Source: Streptomyces sp. NBC_01237
Lineage (GTDB): Bacteria > Actinomycetota > Actinomycetes > Streptomycetales > Streptomycetaceae
Direction: 5' to 3'
Assembly (NCBI RefSeq): GCF_035917275.1
Contig: NZ_CP108508.1
Span: forward strand, 5,952,001 to 6,016,000
DNA: 64,000 nt
Part shown: positions 17,566-27,395 of the stretch, piece by piece
Layout: every line of letters begins with the position of its first letter
Numbering within the stretch: the stretch's first letter is position 1
Made by a program: the position numbers and the translations under genes
Notes under the pieces: model-generated
The model's input: only the letters and a program-made list of their open reading frames with translations
Told to the model about the DNA's origin: nothing
Database searches by the model: none

Positions 17566-20500
17566 GTGAGCTCCTCCTCTTCCACCCGGCACAGTCCGCA
17601 CCGTGAGACACGGCAGCGGACCCCGGGCGCGTACCGACTGGTGCGCACCCCGCCGGGTTCCGTGGATCCCCCCCTCCTGGACGCGAGTCAACGCGCGGTG
17701 GTTGATCACCGGGGCGGTCCGCTGCTCGTCCTCGCCGGACCCGGCACGGGCAAGACCACCACACTCGTCGAGGCCGTCGCGGCCCGTGTGACCGCGGGCG
17801 CCGACCCGGCCCGCATCCTGGTCCTCACCTTCAGCCGCAAGGCCGCGGTCGAGCTGCGCGACCGGATGGCTGCCCGGCTCGGCGCCGCCCGGGGTCCGCA
17901 GGCCACCACGTTCCACTCCTACTGCTACGCCTTGGTCCGCGCCCATCAGGACGCCGATCTGTTCGCCGATCCGCTGCGTCTGCTGTCCGGCCCGGAACAG
18001 GACGTCACCGTCCGCGAGCTGCTGGCCGGGCAGCTCGACCTGGAGAAGGCCGGCCTCGCCCATGTCCGCTGGCCGGACGAACTGCGGGCCTGCCTGACCA
18101 CGCGCGGGTTCGCCGACGAGGTACGTGCGGTGCTGGCGCGCAGCCGCGAGTTGGGCCTCGGCCCGGACGCGCTGGCCGCCTTCGCCCGCCGCACGGGCCG
18201 TCCGGACTGGAGCGCGGCGGCCCAGTTCCTCGCGGAGTACCTGGACGTGCTCGACGCGCAAGGGGTCCTGGACTACGCGGAGCTGGTGCACCGCGCCGTG
18301 CTGCTCGCCGAGCGCCCCGAGGTGTCCGAGGCGCTGGCCGGGCGGTACGACGCGGTGTTCGTCGACGAGTACCAGGACACGGACCCGGCGCAGGTACGGC
18401 TGCTGCACGCGCTGGCCGGGAACCGCGGACGCGGTCCCGGCAGGGGCGGCGGCCGGACGCTGGTCGCCTTCGGCGACCCGGACCAGTCGATCTACACCTT
18501 CCGGGGCGCCGACGTGAACGGCATCCTCGACTTCCCGGACGCCTTCCGGCGCGCGGACGGGGAGGCCGCTCCCGTCGGTGTCCTCACCACGTCGCGCCGC
18601 TCGGGTGCCGGGCTGCTCGCCGCGACCCGGCTGCTCACCCGCCGGATGCCGCTGACCCGCCTCCCGGCGGCCAAGGTGCGCGCCCACCGCGAACTCACCG
18701 CCGTGCGCGAGGGCGGCCGCGTCGAGACGTACACCTATCCGACCGCGTCCACGGAGCTCGACAACATCGCGGACCTGCTGCGTCGCGCGCATCTGGAGGA
18801 CGGCGTTCCGTGGCACGAGATGGCCGTGCTGGTACGGGCCGGCGGCCGCTCGATCCCCGCGGTCCGCCGCGCTCTCACCTCGGCCGGAGTGCCCCTGGAG
18901 GTGGACGGCGACGATCTCGCGCTGCGCCACGAACCGGCCATCGCCCCGCTCCTGACCGCGCTGCGCACGGTGGCCACGGCCGCCCTCCAGCGCCCGGCCC
19001 CGGAGCCGCGTACGGAGAACGGGCCGGAGGAAGCCACCGCAGCCGCGGCGCCCGACGACGCCGAAGCTGTCGCGGAAGCCGAAGCCGAAGCCGAAGCCGA
19101 AGCCGAAGCCGAAGCCGATGCCGTCGCAGATGCCGAAGCCGAAGAAGATGCCGTCGCCGATGCCCCTGATGCCGCCGATGCCGCAGAAGGCGGCGACGCC
19201 GAACCCGGCACCCGCACGGAGGCCGACGCGGAGGCCGACGCGGAGGCCGACGCAGAGGCCGACGCAGAGATTGACGCGGAGGTTGACGCCGAGCCCGCCA
19301 CGGCACCCGTCACAGCGCCCGGCACCGTCCCCGGGCCGGCGTCCTGGCTGGACACCGAGACCGCCCTCGCCCTCCTCACCTCGCCCCTCGGCTCCATGGA
19401 CGCCGCCGATCTGCGCCGTCTCGGCCGGGCCCTGCGCGACGAGGAACGGGCCGCCGGGAACCGCGTTCCCGCGCCCTCCGGTGAGCTGCTGGCCCGCGCA
19501 CTCGCCGAACCCGAGCGCCTCGTGACGCACGATCCGGCGTACGCCCGCGGAGCCCAGCGCCTCGGGGTCCTCCTGCGCAAGGCCAGGGAACTCCTCGAAG
19601 GCGGCGGCACCGCGGAGGAGGCCCTGTGGACCCTGTGGAACGGCACCCCGTGGCCGACCAGGCTGGAGCGGGCCGCGCTGCGCGGCGGCGCCGGAGGCCG
19701 TAACGCCGACCGTGACCTCGACGCCGTCTGCGGCCTCTTCGAGACCGCCGCGCGCGCCGAGGAGCGCACCGGCGGACGCGGGGCGCTCAACTTCCTGGAG
19801 GAGGTCGACGCGCAGGACATCGCCGCGGACACCCTCTCCGGGCGGACCGTGCGCCCCGAGGCCGTACGCCTGATGACCGCCCACCGCTCCAAGGGCCTGG
19901 AGTGGCGCCTGGTCGTCGTCGCCGGGGTGCAGGAGGGGCTCTGGCCCGACCTGCGCCGCCGCGGCTCCCTCCTGGAGGCGGACCGGATCGGCCGCGACGG
20001 CCTGGCCGAACCCCTCACCCCCGGCGCCCTCCTCGCCGAGGAGCGCCGGCTGTTCTACGTCGCCGCGACGCGCGCCCGCGAACGCCTCGTCGTCACCGCG
20101 GTCAAGGCCCCCGCCGACGACGGCGACCAGCCGTCCCGCTTCCTGACCGAACTGGGCGTCGAGCCCCGCGACATCACCGGCCGGCCCCGCCGTCCCCTCG
20201 CCGTCGCCGCGCTCGTCGCCGAACTCCGCGCCACGACGGTCGACCCGGCGGCCTCCGACGTCCTGCGCGACGCCGCCGCCCAGCGGCTCGCCCGGCTGGC
20301 CGCGCTCACCGACGACGAGGGCCAGCCGCTCGTCCCCGCGGCTCATCCGTACCGCTGGTGGGGCCTGTACGAGCCGACCCGCTCCGCCGTGCCGCTGCGC
20401 GACCGGGACCAGCCCGTCGCGCTCTCCGGCAGCGCGCTCGACCAGCTCGCCAACACCTGCGCCCTCCAGTGGTTCCTGGGCCGCGAGGTGAAGGCCGACG

Positions 20501-21216
20501 CCCCGGCGACGGCCGCGCAGGGCTTCGGCAACGTCGTCCACGTACTGGCCGACGAAGTGGCCTCCGGCCGTACCCCCGCCGACCTGGCCGTCCTCATGGA
20601 GCGCCTCGACTCCGTCTGGAACGGCCTGGTCTTCGACGCGCCCTGGAAGTCGGAGCAGGAGAAGGACCACGCCCGCGCCGCCCTCGAACGCTTCCTGCGC
20701 TGGCATGTCATGGACCGGGCCGGCCGCACGCCCGCCGCCAGCGAGCACGACTTCGACGTGACGCTCGAAGCGGGCGAGTACGCGGTCCGCATCCGCGGCT
20801 CGATGGACCGGGTCGAGCAGGACGCCGAGGGCCGGGCGTACGTCGTCGACTTCAAGACCGGCAAGCAGTCGCCCACGAAGGACGAGGTGGCCGCCCACCC
20901 CCAGCTCGCCGTGTACCAGCTGGCCGTCCGCGAAGGCGCCCTCGACGAGGTGTTCGACGGGCATCGGCCGGACTCCGGCGGCGCCGAACTCGTCCAGCTG
21001 CGGCAGCCCGCCCCGAAGAAGGAGGGCGGCGACGCCCATCCCAAGGTCCAGGCCCAGGAACCGCTGTCCGGAGCGTGGGTCTCCGATCTGCTGGCGACGG
21101 CCGCGGGGCGGGTCCTGGACGAACGGTTCACGCCCACGACCGGCCAGCACTGCACCCACTGCACCTTCCGGGCCTCGTGCAGCGCGCAGCCGGAGGGCCG
21201 CCAGGTCGTGGAGTAG
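17566..21216 (+). CDS. adnA: AdnA-like helicase-nuclease subunit (UvrD-like motor + RecB-like nuclease + Fe-S cysteines)
   Basis: Subunit of the actinobacterial double-strand-break resection machine AdnAB, 1216 residues. The N-terminal superfamily-1 motor has Walker A AGPGTGKTTT (about residue 57), motif Ia TFSRKAAVELRDR, Walker B FVDEYQDT (about 265) and motif VI VAATRARERL. The C-terminal RecB-type nuclease has GSMDRV, then VVDFKTGK (about 1092). CALQWF near residue 965 and CTHCTFRASC at the end give a C...CxxCx5C iron-sulfur pattern as in AddB. Residues ~495-585 are an acidic Ala/Glu/Asp insert made of short repeats. The GTG at 17566 follows no strong ribosome-binding site. adnB begins 56 bases downstream. 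The AdnA/AdnB assignment follows the mycobacterial order. Confidence 0.9.
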   Translation: MSSSSSTRHSPHRETRQRTPGAYRLVRTPPGSVDPPLLDASQRAVVDHRGGPLLVLAGPGTGKTTTLVEAVAARVTAGADPARILVLTFSRKAAVELRDRMAARLGAARGPQATTFHSYCYALVRAHQDADLFADPLRLLSGPEQDVTVRELLAGQLDLEKAGLAHVRWPDELRACLTTRGFADEVRAVLARSRELGLGPDALAAFARRTGRPDWSAAAQFLAEYLDVLDAQGVLDYAELVHRAVLLAERPEVSEALAGRYDAVFVDEYQDTDPAQVRLLHALAGNRGRGPGRGGGRTLVAFGDPDQSIYTFRGADVNGILDFPDAFRRADGEAAPVGVLTTSRRSGAGLLAATRLLTRRMPLTRLPAAKVRAHRELTAVREGGRVETYTYPTASTELDNIADLLRRAHLEDGVPWHEMAVLVRAGGRSIPAVRRALTSAGVPLEVDGDDLALRHEPAIAPLLTALRTVATAALQRPAPEPRTENGPEEATAAAAPDDAEAVAEAEAEAEAEAEAEADAVADAEAEEDAVADAPDAADAAEGGDAEPGTRTEADAEADAEADAEADAEIDAEVDAEPATAPVTAPGTVPGPASWLDTETALALLTSPLGSMDAADLRRLGRALRDEERAAGNRVPAPSGELLARALAEPERLVTHDPAYARGAQRLGVLLRKARELLEGGGTAEEALWTLWNGTPWPTRLERAALRGGAGGRNADRDLDAVCGLFETAARAEERTGGRGALNFLEEVDAQDIAADTLSGRTVRPEAVRLMTAHRSKGLEWRLVVVAGVQEGLWPDLRRRGSLLEADRIGRDGLAEPLTPGALLAEERRLFYVAATRARERLVVTAVKAPADDGDQPSRFLTELGVEPRDITGRPRRPLAVAALVAELRATTVDPAASDVLRDAAAQRLARLAALTDDEGQPLVPAAHPYRWWGLYEPTRSAVPLRDRDQPVALSGSALDQLANTCALQWFLGREVKADAPATAAQGFGNVVHVLADEVASGRTPADLAVLMERLDSVWNGLVFDAPWKSEQEKDHARAALERFLRWHVMDRAGRTPAASEHDFDVTLEAGEYAVRIRGSMDRVEQDAEGRAYVVDFKTGKQSPTKDEVAAHPQLAVYQLAVREGALDEVFDGHRPDSGGAELVQLRQPAPKKEGGDAHPKVQAQEPLSGAWVSDLLATAAGRVLDERFTPTTGQHCTHCTFRASCSAQPEGRQVVE
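19060..19290 (+). repeat. Acidic low-complexity coding repeats in adnA
   Basis: A run of 6-base GAAGCC units (about 19078-19117) and a run of exact or near-exact 12-base GAGGCCGACGCG units from 19219 to about 19270 encode Glu-Ala and Glu-Ala-Asp-Ala repeats. The insert separates the motor from the remaining helicase motifs and keeps the frame. Confidence 0.9.
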
Positions 21217-21272
21217 CCGACGAGCGCCACGGGACGCGGCAGGTTGTCGGTGCGTCCGGTTACGGTTCTTGG

Positions 21273-24200
21273 GTGTCCTCACGTCTCACCGATCCCGAGC
21301 AGCTCAAGGAGCTCCTCGGGATCCCCTTCACCCCGGAGCAGACGGCCTGCATCACCGCGCCGCCCGCCCCGCAGGTGATCGTGGCCGGAGCCGGTTCGGG
21401 GAAGACCACGGTGATGGCCGCCCGCGTGGTCTGGCTGGTCGGGACCGGGCAGGTCGCCCCCGAGCAGGTCCTCGGCCTGACCTTCACCAACAAGGCGGCG
21501 GGCGAACTGGCCGAGCGGGTCCGCAGGGCGCTGGTCGCCGCCGGGGTCACCGACCCGGACACCATCGACCCGGACGACCCGCCGGGCGAGCCCAGCATCT
21601 CCACGTATCACGCGTTCGCCGGCCGGCTCCTCACCGAACACGGCCTGCGCATAGGGCTCGAACCCACCACCCGGCTCCTCGCCGACGCCACCCGCTACCA
21701 GCTCGCCGCCCGCGTGCTGCGCGAGGCGCCCGGCCCCTACCCGGCCCTGACCAGGTCGTTCCCCACGCTGGTCAGTGATCTGCTGGCGCTCGACGCCGAG
21801 CTCGCCGAACACCTCGTACGCCCCGGACAGCTCGCGCGCCACGACACCGACCTGCTCCACGCGCTGGAGACGGCCAGGCTCACCAACGCGGAGCTGCGGA
21901 AGATCCCCGAGACCGCCGGGGCCCGGCGCGAACTCCTCGGCCTGACCGAGCGGTACCGCGCCGCCAAGCGCGGCCGGGACCTCCTCGACTTCGGCGACCA
22001 GATCGCCCTCTCCGCCGAGCTGGCCCTCACCAGGCCCGAGACCGGCACCATCCTCCGCGAGGAATTCCGGGTCGTCCTGCTCGACGAGTACCAGGACACC
22101 TCCGTCGCCCAGCGCCTGCTGCTCTCCGCCCTCTTCGGCAACGGGCCCGAGGGGCCGACCGGCCACGCGGTGACCGCCGTGGGCGACCCCTGCCAGGCGA
22201 TCTACGGCTGGCGGGGCGCCTCCGTCGCCAACCTCGACGACTTCCCGCTCCACTTCCCGCACTCCGACGGCACCCCCGCCACCCGCTACAGCCTCAGCGA
22301 GAACCGGCGCAGCGGCGGCCGCCTCCTGCACCTCGCCAACGGCCTCGCCGACCCGCTGCGCGCCATGCACGAAGGCGTCGAGGCCCTGCGCCCCGCGCCC
22401 GGCGCCGAGCGCGACGGAACCGTCCGCTGCGCCCTGCTCCGTACGCACACCGAAGAGATCGACTGGCTCGCCGACTCGCTCGCCCACCTCGTCACGACGG
22501 GCACCCCGCCCGGTGAGATCGCCGTGCTGTGCCGCACTGCCGGGGACTTCCCGCAGATCCAGGCGGCGCTCGTCGCCCGCGACATCCCGGTCGAGGTCGT
22601 CGGCCTGTCCGGACTGCTGCACCTGCCGGAGGTCGCCGACCTCGTCGCCGTCTGCGAAGTCCTCCAGGACCCGGGCGCCAACGCCTCCCTGGTCCGGCTG
22701 CTCACCGGACCGCGCTGGCGGATCGGCCCCCGTGACCTCGCTCTGCTCGGCCGCCGTGCCCGCCTCCTCGTCCACCACGCCTCGCATGCGGACGACGAGG
22801 ACCACGACCCCGACCGCCGCCTCGCGGAAGCCGTCGAAGGCATCGACCCGGCCGAGGTGATCTCCCTCGCCGACGCCCTGGACACCTTCCTGGTCGCGGG
22901 CGACGCCCAGGACGACGGGCTGCCGTTCTCCGCGGAGGCCCGGGTCCGCTTCGCCCGCCTCGCCGGTGAGCTGCGTGATCTGCGACGCTCGCTGGCCGAC
23001 CCCCTCATGGACGTGCTGCACCGGGTCCTCGCCACCACCGGTCTCGAAGTCGAGCTCTCCGCCTCCCCGCACGCCCTCGCCGCACGCCGCCGCGAGACCC
23101 TCGCCAACTTCCTCGATACGGCGGCGGGCTTCGCGGCCCTCGACGGCGAGGCCACCCTGCTGGCCTTCCTCGGCTTCCTGCGCACCGCCGCGCAGTACGA
23201 GAAGGGCCTGGACAACGCCCTGCCCGGCGGCGAGAACACCGTCAAGGTCCTCACCGCGCACAAGTCCAAGGGCCTGGAGTGGGACGTCGTCGCCGTGCCC
23301 GGACTGGTCACCGGACAGTTCCCCAGCACCCAGTCACGGGACGCCTGGACCTCGCAGTCCAAGGTCCTGCCGCACTCCCTGCGCGGCGACGCGGCCACCC
23401 TCCCGGTCATCGGCTCCTTCGACGCCAAGGGGCTCAAGACGTTCAAGGAGGAGATGAAGGAGCACCAGCACACCGAGGAGCTGCGCCTCGGCTATGTCAC
23501 CTTCACCCGCCCCCGCTCGCTGCTCCTCGGCTCCGGCCACTGGTGGGGACCGTCCCAGAAGAGGACGCGCGGCCCGTCCGCCTTCCTCCACGCGCTGTAC
23601 GAGCACTGCGCCGCCGGATACGGCGAGATCGAGTCCTGGGCCGACGAACCTGCCGAGGACGAGGAGAACCCGGCGCTGGCGGAGCGGGACACCGATCAGG
23701 CCTGGCCGCTCCCGCTGGACGACACCGCGCTGGCCCGCCGCCGCGCCGCCCGGGACACGGTGCTGGCCCACCTGGAGTCCCTGGCCGCCGCCGGTCCCGT
23801 ACCGGCGGACGACGAGGGCCGCCCCGGGAGCCCCCAGGACGAGCCGTTCGACGACTCCTTCGACGACTCCTTCGACACCTCCCTCGGCGACCCGCTCGAC
23901 GACCTGTTCGCGGGGGAGGAGCTGGACTGGGACGCTCTGCCGACCGAACGACCCGGGGAAGCCCCGCACGTACCCGCGGCGCGCCAAGGGGACGACGGAG
24001 ACAGCTGGGGCAGAGGGGACGGTGCCGGCACGGGGGACCATATGGACCGCGGGGATCGCGCAGACCGCGGGGATCGCGCAGACCACGAGGATCGCGCAGA
24101 CCACGAGCGCCCCGCAGGCCGCGGGGATCGCGCAGACCACAAGCGCCCCGCAGACCACACAGGCCACGAGGACCTCGCTCGTCCTCCCTCGCTCACCCCG

Positions 24201-24893
24201 GAGGAAGCGCGCACCCTCGCCTCCTGGGACCGCGATCTGGACGCCCTCGCCGGGGAGCTGCGCCGCTCCCGCGCCACCGTGCGCGACGTCCTCGTACCCG
24301 CCTCGCTCTCCGCCACCCAGTTGCTGCGCCTGGCCGAGGACCCCGACGCGTTCGCCCGGGAACTGGCCCGGCCCATGCCGCGTCCGCCCCAGCCCGCCGC
24401 CCGCCGGGGCACCCGCTTCCACGCCTGGGTGGAGTCCCGGTTCGAGGAGGTGCCGCTGCCCATGCTCGGCCCCGACGAACTGCCCGGCGGCGACGAGAGC
24501 GACGCGGAGATCGCCGACGAGCGCGACCTCGCCGCGCTCAAAGAGGCGTTCGAGCGCACGGAGTACGCCCGCCGCACCCCGTACCGCGTCGAGACGCCGT
24601 TCCAGATCACGCTGGCGGGCCGGGTGATCCGGGGCCGGATCGACGCGGTGTACCGCACGGGTGACACATACGAGATCGTGGACTGGAAGACCGGCCGCCA
24701 CCGCTCGGCCGATCCCCTCCAGCTCGCCGTCTACCGGCTGGCGTGGGCAGAACTGCACGGCCTGCCGCTCGACTCGGTCACCGCGACGTTCCTCTACGTA
24801 CGCAGCGGGGAGACCGTTCACCCCGCCGGGCTGCCGGGCCGGACCGAGCTGGAGCGGCTCCTGCTGGACGAGCCACCTCCGCCGGGCCGATAG
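21273..24893 (+). CDS. adnB: AdnB-like helicase-nuclease subunit
   Basis: Partner subunit of AdnAB, 1206 residues from GTG 21273; the frame is open much further upstream but only as a shadow of adnA. The superfamily-1 motor has Walker A AGAGSGKTTVM (about residue 39), TFTNKAAGELAERVR, Walker B LLDEYQDTS (about 270), GDPCQAIYGWRGA, and VLTAHKSKGLEWD. The nuclease domain near the C terminus has GRIDAVYRTGD and EIVDWKTG (about 1135). The iron-sulfur cysteines of AdnA are absent. Residues ~925-970 are a charged Arg/Asp/His repeat insert. Both motors and both nucleases look intact, consistent with resection feeding RecA or single-strand annealing. Confidence 0.9.
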   Translation: MSSRLTDPEQLKELLGIPFTPEQTACITAPPAPQVIVAGAGSGKTTVMAARVVWLVGTGQVAPEQVLGLTFTNKAAGELAERVRRALVAAGVTDPDTIDPDDPPGEPSISTYHAFAGRLLTEHGLRIGLEPTTRLLADATRYQLAARVLREAPGPYPALTRSFPTLVSDLLALDAELAEHLVRPGQLARHDTDLLHALETARLTNAELRKIPETAGARRELLGLTERYRAAKRGRDLLDFGDQIALSAELALTRPETGTILREEFRVVLLDEYQDTSVAQRLLLSALFGNGPEGPTGHAVTAVGDPCQAIYGWRGASVANLDDFPLHFPHSDGTPATRYSLSENRRSGGRLLHLANGLADPLRAMHEGVEALRPAPGAERDGTVRCALLRTHTEEIDWLADSLAHLVTTGTPPGEIAVLCRTAGDFPQIQAALVARDIPVEVVGLSGLLHLPEVADLVAVCEVLQDPGANASLVRLLTGPRWRIGPRDLALLGRRARLLVHHASHADDEDHDPDRRLAEAVEGIDPAEVISLADALDTFLVAGDAQDDGLPFSAEARVRFARLAGELRDLRRSLADPLMDVLHRVLATTGLEVELSASPHALAARRRETLANFLDTAAGFAALDGEATLLAFLGFLRTAAQYEKGLDNALPGGENTVKVLTAHKSKGLEWDVVAVPGLVTGQFPSTQSRDAWTSQSKVLPHSLRGDAATLPVIGSFDAKGLKTFKEEMKEHQHTEELRLGYVTFTRPRSLLLGSGHWWGPSQKRTRGPSAFLHALYEHCAAGYGEIESWADEPAEDEENPALAERDTDQAWPLPLDDTALARRRAARDTVLAHLESLAAAGPVPADDEGRPGSPQDEPFDDSFDDSFDTSLGDPLDDLFAGEELDWDALPTERPGEAPHVPAARQGDDGDSWGRGDGAGTGDHMDRGDRADRGDRADHEDRADHERPAGRGDRADHKRPADHTGHEDLARPPSLTPEEARTLASWDRDLDALAGELRRSRATVRDVLVPASLSATQLLRLAEDPDAFARELARPMPRPPQPAARRGTRFHAWVESRFEEVPLPMLGPDELPGGDESDAEIADERDLAALKEAFERTEYARRTPYRVETPFQITLAGRVIRGRIDAVYRTGDTYEIVDWKTGRHRSADPLQLAVYRLAWAELHGLPLDSVTATFLYVRSGETVHPAGLPGRTELERLLLDEPPPPGR
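24045..24176 (+). repeat. 18-bp coding repeats in adnB (RADRGD/RADHED)
   Basis: Imperfect 18-base units around GCAGACCGCGGGGATCGC encode RAD-(R/H)-(G/E)-D hexapeptides in an insert between the motor and the nuclease. The position in the chain mirrors a disordered linker rather than a folded domain. Confidence 0.88.
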
Positions 24894-24903
24894 GCTCAAC
24901 AGC

Positions 24904-26310
24904 ATGAGCGACACCCCGGACAGCGCCGTCCGTACGTACACCGAACAGCACCGCACAGCCTTCCTCGACGACCTCGCCGAGTGGCTGCGCATCCCGTCCG
25001 TATCCGCACAGCCGGAGCACGCAGGGGACGTACGGCGCAGTGCCGAGTGGCTGACCGCGAAGCTCAAGGAGACCGGCTTCCCGGTCGCCGAGATCTGGGA
25101 GACCCCCGGTGCCCCGGCGGTGTTCGCCGAATGGCCCTCCGACGACCCGGACGCACCGACCGTCCTCGTCTACGGCCACCACGACGTGCAGCCCGCGGCC
25201 CGCGAGGACGGCTGGGACACCGACCCGTTCGAGCCGGTGATCCGCGACGGCCGGATGTACGGGCGCGGCGCGGCCGACGACAAGGGCCAGGTGTTCTTCC
25301 ACACGCTGGGCGTCCGGGCGCACCTCGCCGTCACCGGCCGCACCACCCCCGCCGTGCACCTCAAGCTGCTGATCGAGGGCGAGGAGGAGTCGGGCTCCCC
25401 GCACTTCCGCGCCCTGGCCGAACAGCGGGCGGCCCGTCTCGCCGCCGACGCGGTGATCGTCTCCGACACCGGCATGTGGGACGAGACGACGCCGACCGTC
25501 TGCACCGGTATGCGTGGCCTGGCCGAGTGCGAGATCGAGCTGTACGGCCCCGAGCAGGACATCCACTCCGGATCGTTCGGCGGTGCGGTGCCCAACCCCG
25601 CCACCGCCGTCGCCCGCCTCGTCGCGGCCCTCCACGACGACCGGGGCCGGATCGCTGTCCCCGGTTTCTACGACGGTGTGGCCGAGCTCACCGACACCGA
25701 GCGCGCGCTCTTCGCCGAGCTGCCCTTCGACGAGGCCACCTGGCTGCGCACCGCCGGATCGCACGCCGCGTCCGGGGAGGCGGGGTATTCCACCCTGGAG
25801 CGCGTCTGGGCCCGCCCCACCGCCGAGGTCAACGGCATCGGCGGCGGCTACCAGGGCGCGGGCAGCAAGACGATCATCCCCTCCTCGGCCATGGTGAAGA
25901 TCAGCTTCCGGCTGGTCGCAGGCCAGGAACCCGAACGCGTCCAGCAGGCCGTGCTGGCCTGGGCCGAGACACAGATCCCGGCCGGTGTCCGCCACCGGAT
26001 CACCTTCTCGCCCGCCACCCGCCCGTGCCTCACCCCGCTGGACCACCCCGCCCTCCAGGCGGTGGCCCGCGCGATGGGCAGGGCCTTCGGCAAGAAGATC
26101 CTCTTCACCCGCGAAGGGGGCTCGGGCCCCGCCGCGGACCTTCAGGACGTCCTCGCCGCACCCGTTCTCTTCCTGGGCATCTCCGTACCGTCCGACGGCT
26201 GGCACGCCCCCAACGAGAAGGTCGAACTGGACCTTCTGCTCAAGGGAGCGGAGACAACCGCCCACCTGTGGGACGAGCTGAGGGTCTCGCTGCCCGCGGC
26301 ACTCCGCTGA
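24904..26310 (+). CDS. M20 family dipeptidase
   Basis: Cytoplasmic zinc-dependent metallopeptidase of 468 residues from ATG 24904, 10 bases after adnB. Metal ligands are in YGHHDVQP (His and following Asp), GRGAADDKG (bridging Asp), the LIEGEEESGS pair (catalytic Glu and metal Glu), SDTGMW (Asp) and the C-terminal FTREGGSGPAA region. The dimerisation (lid) domain occupies roughly residues 200-340. It hydrolyses dipeptides or acyl-amino acids; the substrate is unknown. It takes the place of the potassium-channel gene that lies between adnB and nudC in mycobacteria. Confidence 0.92.
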   Translation: MSDTPDSAVRTYTEQHRTAFLDDLAEWLRIPSVSAQPEHAGDVRRSAEWLTAKLKETGFPVAEIWETPGAPAVFAEWPSDDPDAPTVLVYGHHDVQPAAREDGWDTDPFEPVIRDGRMYGRGAADDKGQVFFHTLGVRAHLAVTGRTTPAVHLKLLIEGEEESGSPHFRALAEQRAARLAADAVIVSDTGMWDETTPTVCTGMRGLAECEIELYGPEQDIHSGSFGGAVPNPATAVARLVAALHDDRGRIAVPGFYDGVAELTDTERALFAELPFDEATWLRTAGSHAASGEAGYSTLERVWARPTAEVNGIGGGYQGAGSKTIIPSSAMVKISFRLVAGQEPERVQQAVLAWAETQIPAGVRHRITFSPATRPCLTPLDHPALQAVARAMGRAFGKKILFTREGGSGPAADLQDVLAAPVLFLGISVPSDGWHAPNEKVELDLLLKGAETTAHLWDELRVSLPAALR

Positions 26311-26354
26311 ATCCTCTGAACACCCGATCCATCCCGGGGGAGTAGGAAGCACCT

Positions 26355-27311
26355 GTGAGCACCTTCGACAACGCCACCGCAGACCGCCCGATCGGTCTCA
26401 CCGCACCCAGCGGCATCGACCGCGCCGCACATCACCGCCTCGACGAGGCGTGGCTGTCCGTCGCCTGGAGCCACCCGACGACCAGGGTCTTCGTCGTCTC
26501 GGGCGGGCAGGTGCTGATCGACGACACGGCCGACGGCGGCTCCGAGATCGTCATGACCCCGGCCTTCGAGGCGCCGGTCACCGAGACCCACCGCTACTTC
26601 CTCGGTACCGATGAGGACGGCGTCAGCTACTTCGCGCTCCAGAAGGACTCCCTGCCCGGCCGCATGGACCAGTCGGCGCGTCCGGCGGGTCTGCGCGAGG
26701 CCGGACTGCTCCTCGGCGCCCGCGACGCGGGCCTGATGGTGCACGCGGTGGCCCTGGAGAACTGGCAGCGCCTGCACCGCTTCTGCTCCCGCTGCGGCGA
26801 GCGCACCGTCATCGCGGCGGCCGGACACATCCGCCGCTGCCAGGCGTGCGGAGCCGAGCACTACCCGCGGACCGACCCGGCCGTGATCATGCTGGTCACG
26901 GACGACCAGGACCGGGCCCTGCTGGGCCGCCAGGTGCACTGGCCGGAGGGCCGCTTCTCGACGCTCGCCGGTTTTGTGGAGCCGGGGGAGTCGATCGAAC
27001 AGTCCGTGGCGCGCGAGGTCTACGAGGAGGCGGGCATCACGGTCGGCGAGGTCGAGTACATCGCCAGCCAGCCCTGGCCGTTCCCGTCGAGCCTGATGCT
27101 CGGCTTCATGGCGCGGGCGACCTCGTCGGAGATCGAGGTGGACGGCGAGGAGATCGAGGAGGCCCGCTGGTTCTCCCGCGAGGACCTCACGGCCGCCTTC
27201 GAATCGGGCGAGATCCTGCCCCCGTTCGGCATCTCGATCGCGGCCCGTCTGATCGAGCTCTGGTACGGCAAGCCGCTGCCGAAGCCCGGCAGCGCGACCC
27301 GGACGAACTGA
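26355..27311 (+). CDS. nudC: NAD(+) diphosphatase / RNA deNADding hydrolase NudC
   Basis: NUDIX hydrolase of 318 residues that splits NAD(H) into NMN(H) and AMP and removes NAD caps from RNA. It has a divergent N-terminal domain, a four-Cys zinc ribbon (CSRCGER about residue 139, CQACGAEHYPR about 160), the NUDIX box GFVEPGESIEQSVAREVYEE (first Gly about residue 206) and, after it, the family-defining SQPWPFPSSLM. The GTG start has a GGGGGAGTAGG stretch 10-17 bases upstream. It lies between the dipeptidase and the converging mycoredoxin gene. Confidence 0.95.
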   Translation: MSTFDNATADRPIGLTAPSGIDRAAHHRLDEAWLSVAWSHPTTRVFVVSGGQVLIDDTADGGSEIVMTPAFEAPVTETHRYFLGTDEDGVSYFALQKDSLPGRMDQSARPAGLREAGLLLGARDAGLMVHAVALENWQRLHRFCSRCGERTVIAAAGHIRRCQACGAEHYPRTDPAVIMLVTDDQDRALLGRQVHWPEGRFSTLAGFVEPGESIEQSVAREVYEEAGITVGEVEYIASQPWPFPSSLMLGFMARATSSEIEVDGEEIEEARWFSREDLTAAFESGEILPPFGISIAARLIELWYGKPLPKPGSATRTN

Positions 27312-27336
27312 CCGCACCGCGGCGGCGCCACGCACA

Positions 27337-27376
27337 CGACTGCCCCCTTCCGGCCAGTGCGGGAAGGGGGCAGTCG
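27337..27376. terminator. Bidirectional terminator between nudC and mycoredoxin
   Basis: A perfect 15-bp stem (27337-27351 with 27362-27376) with a 10-base loop lies between two converging genes. Its arms are rich in C/G with CCTTCC/GGAAGG at the apex. Confidence 0.85.
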
Positions 27377-27395
27377 ATGCGGGCGGAGCGGTGCG

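Noticed and set aside
17066..17569. ORF through the 18-bp repeats ending at the adnA start
   Set aside because: The first part overlaps the ATL gene in another frame, it has no ribosome-binding site, and the sequence is repeat-derived. It is kept as a possible leader only in the findings.
17533..21282. Antisense ORF of over 1200 codons opposite adnA
   Set aside because: It is a GC-rich frame shadow. The plus strand has all helicase and nuclease motifs, third-position GC bias and length of the family; the antisense product is low-complexity Gly/Arg/Ala sequence without motifs.
17280..24176. CRISPR-like arrays
   Set aside because: The repeats are short, contiguous and without spacers, and several are in-frame coding repeats.
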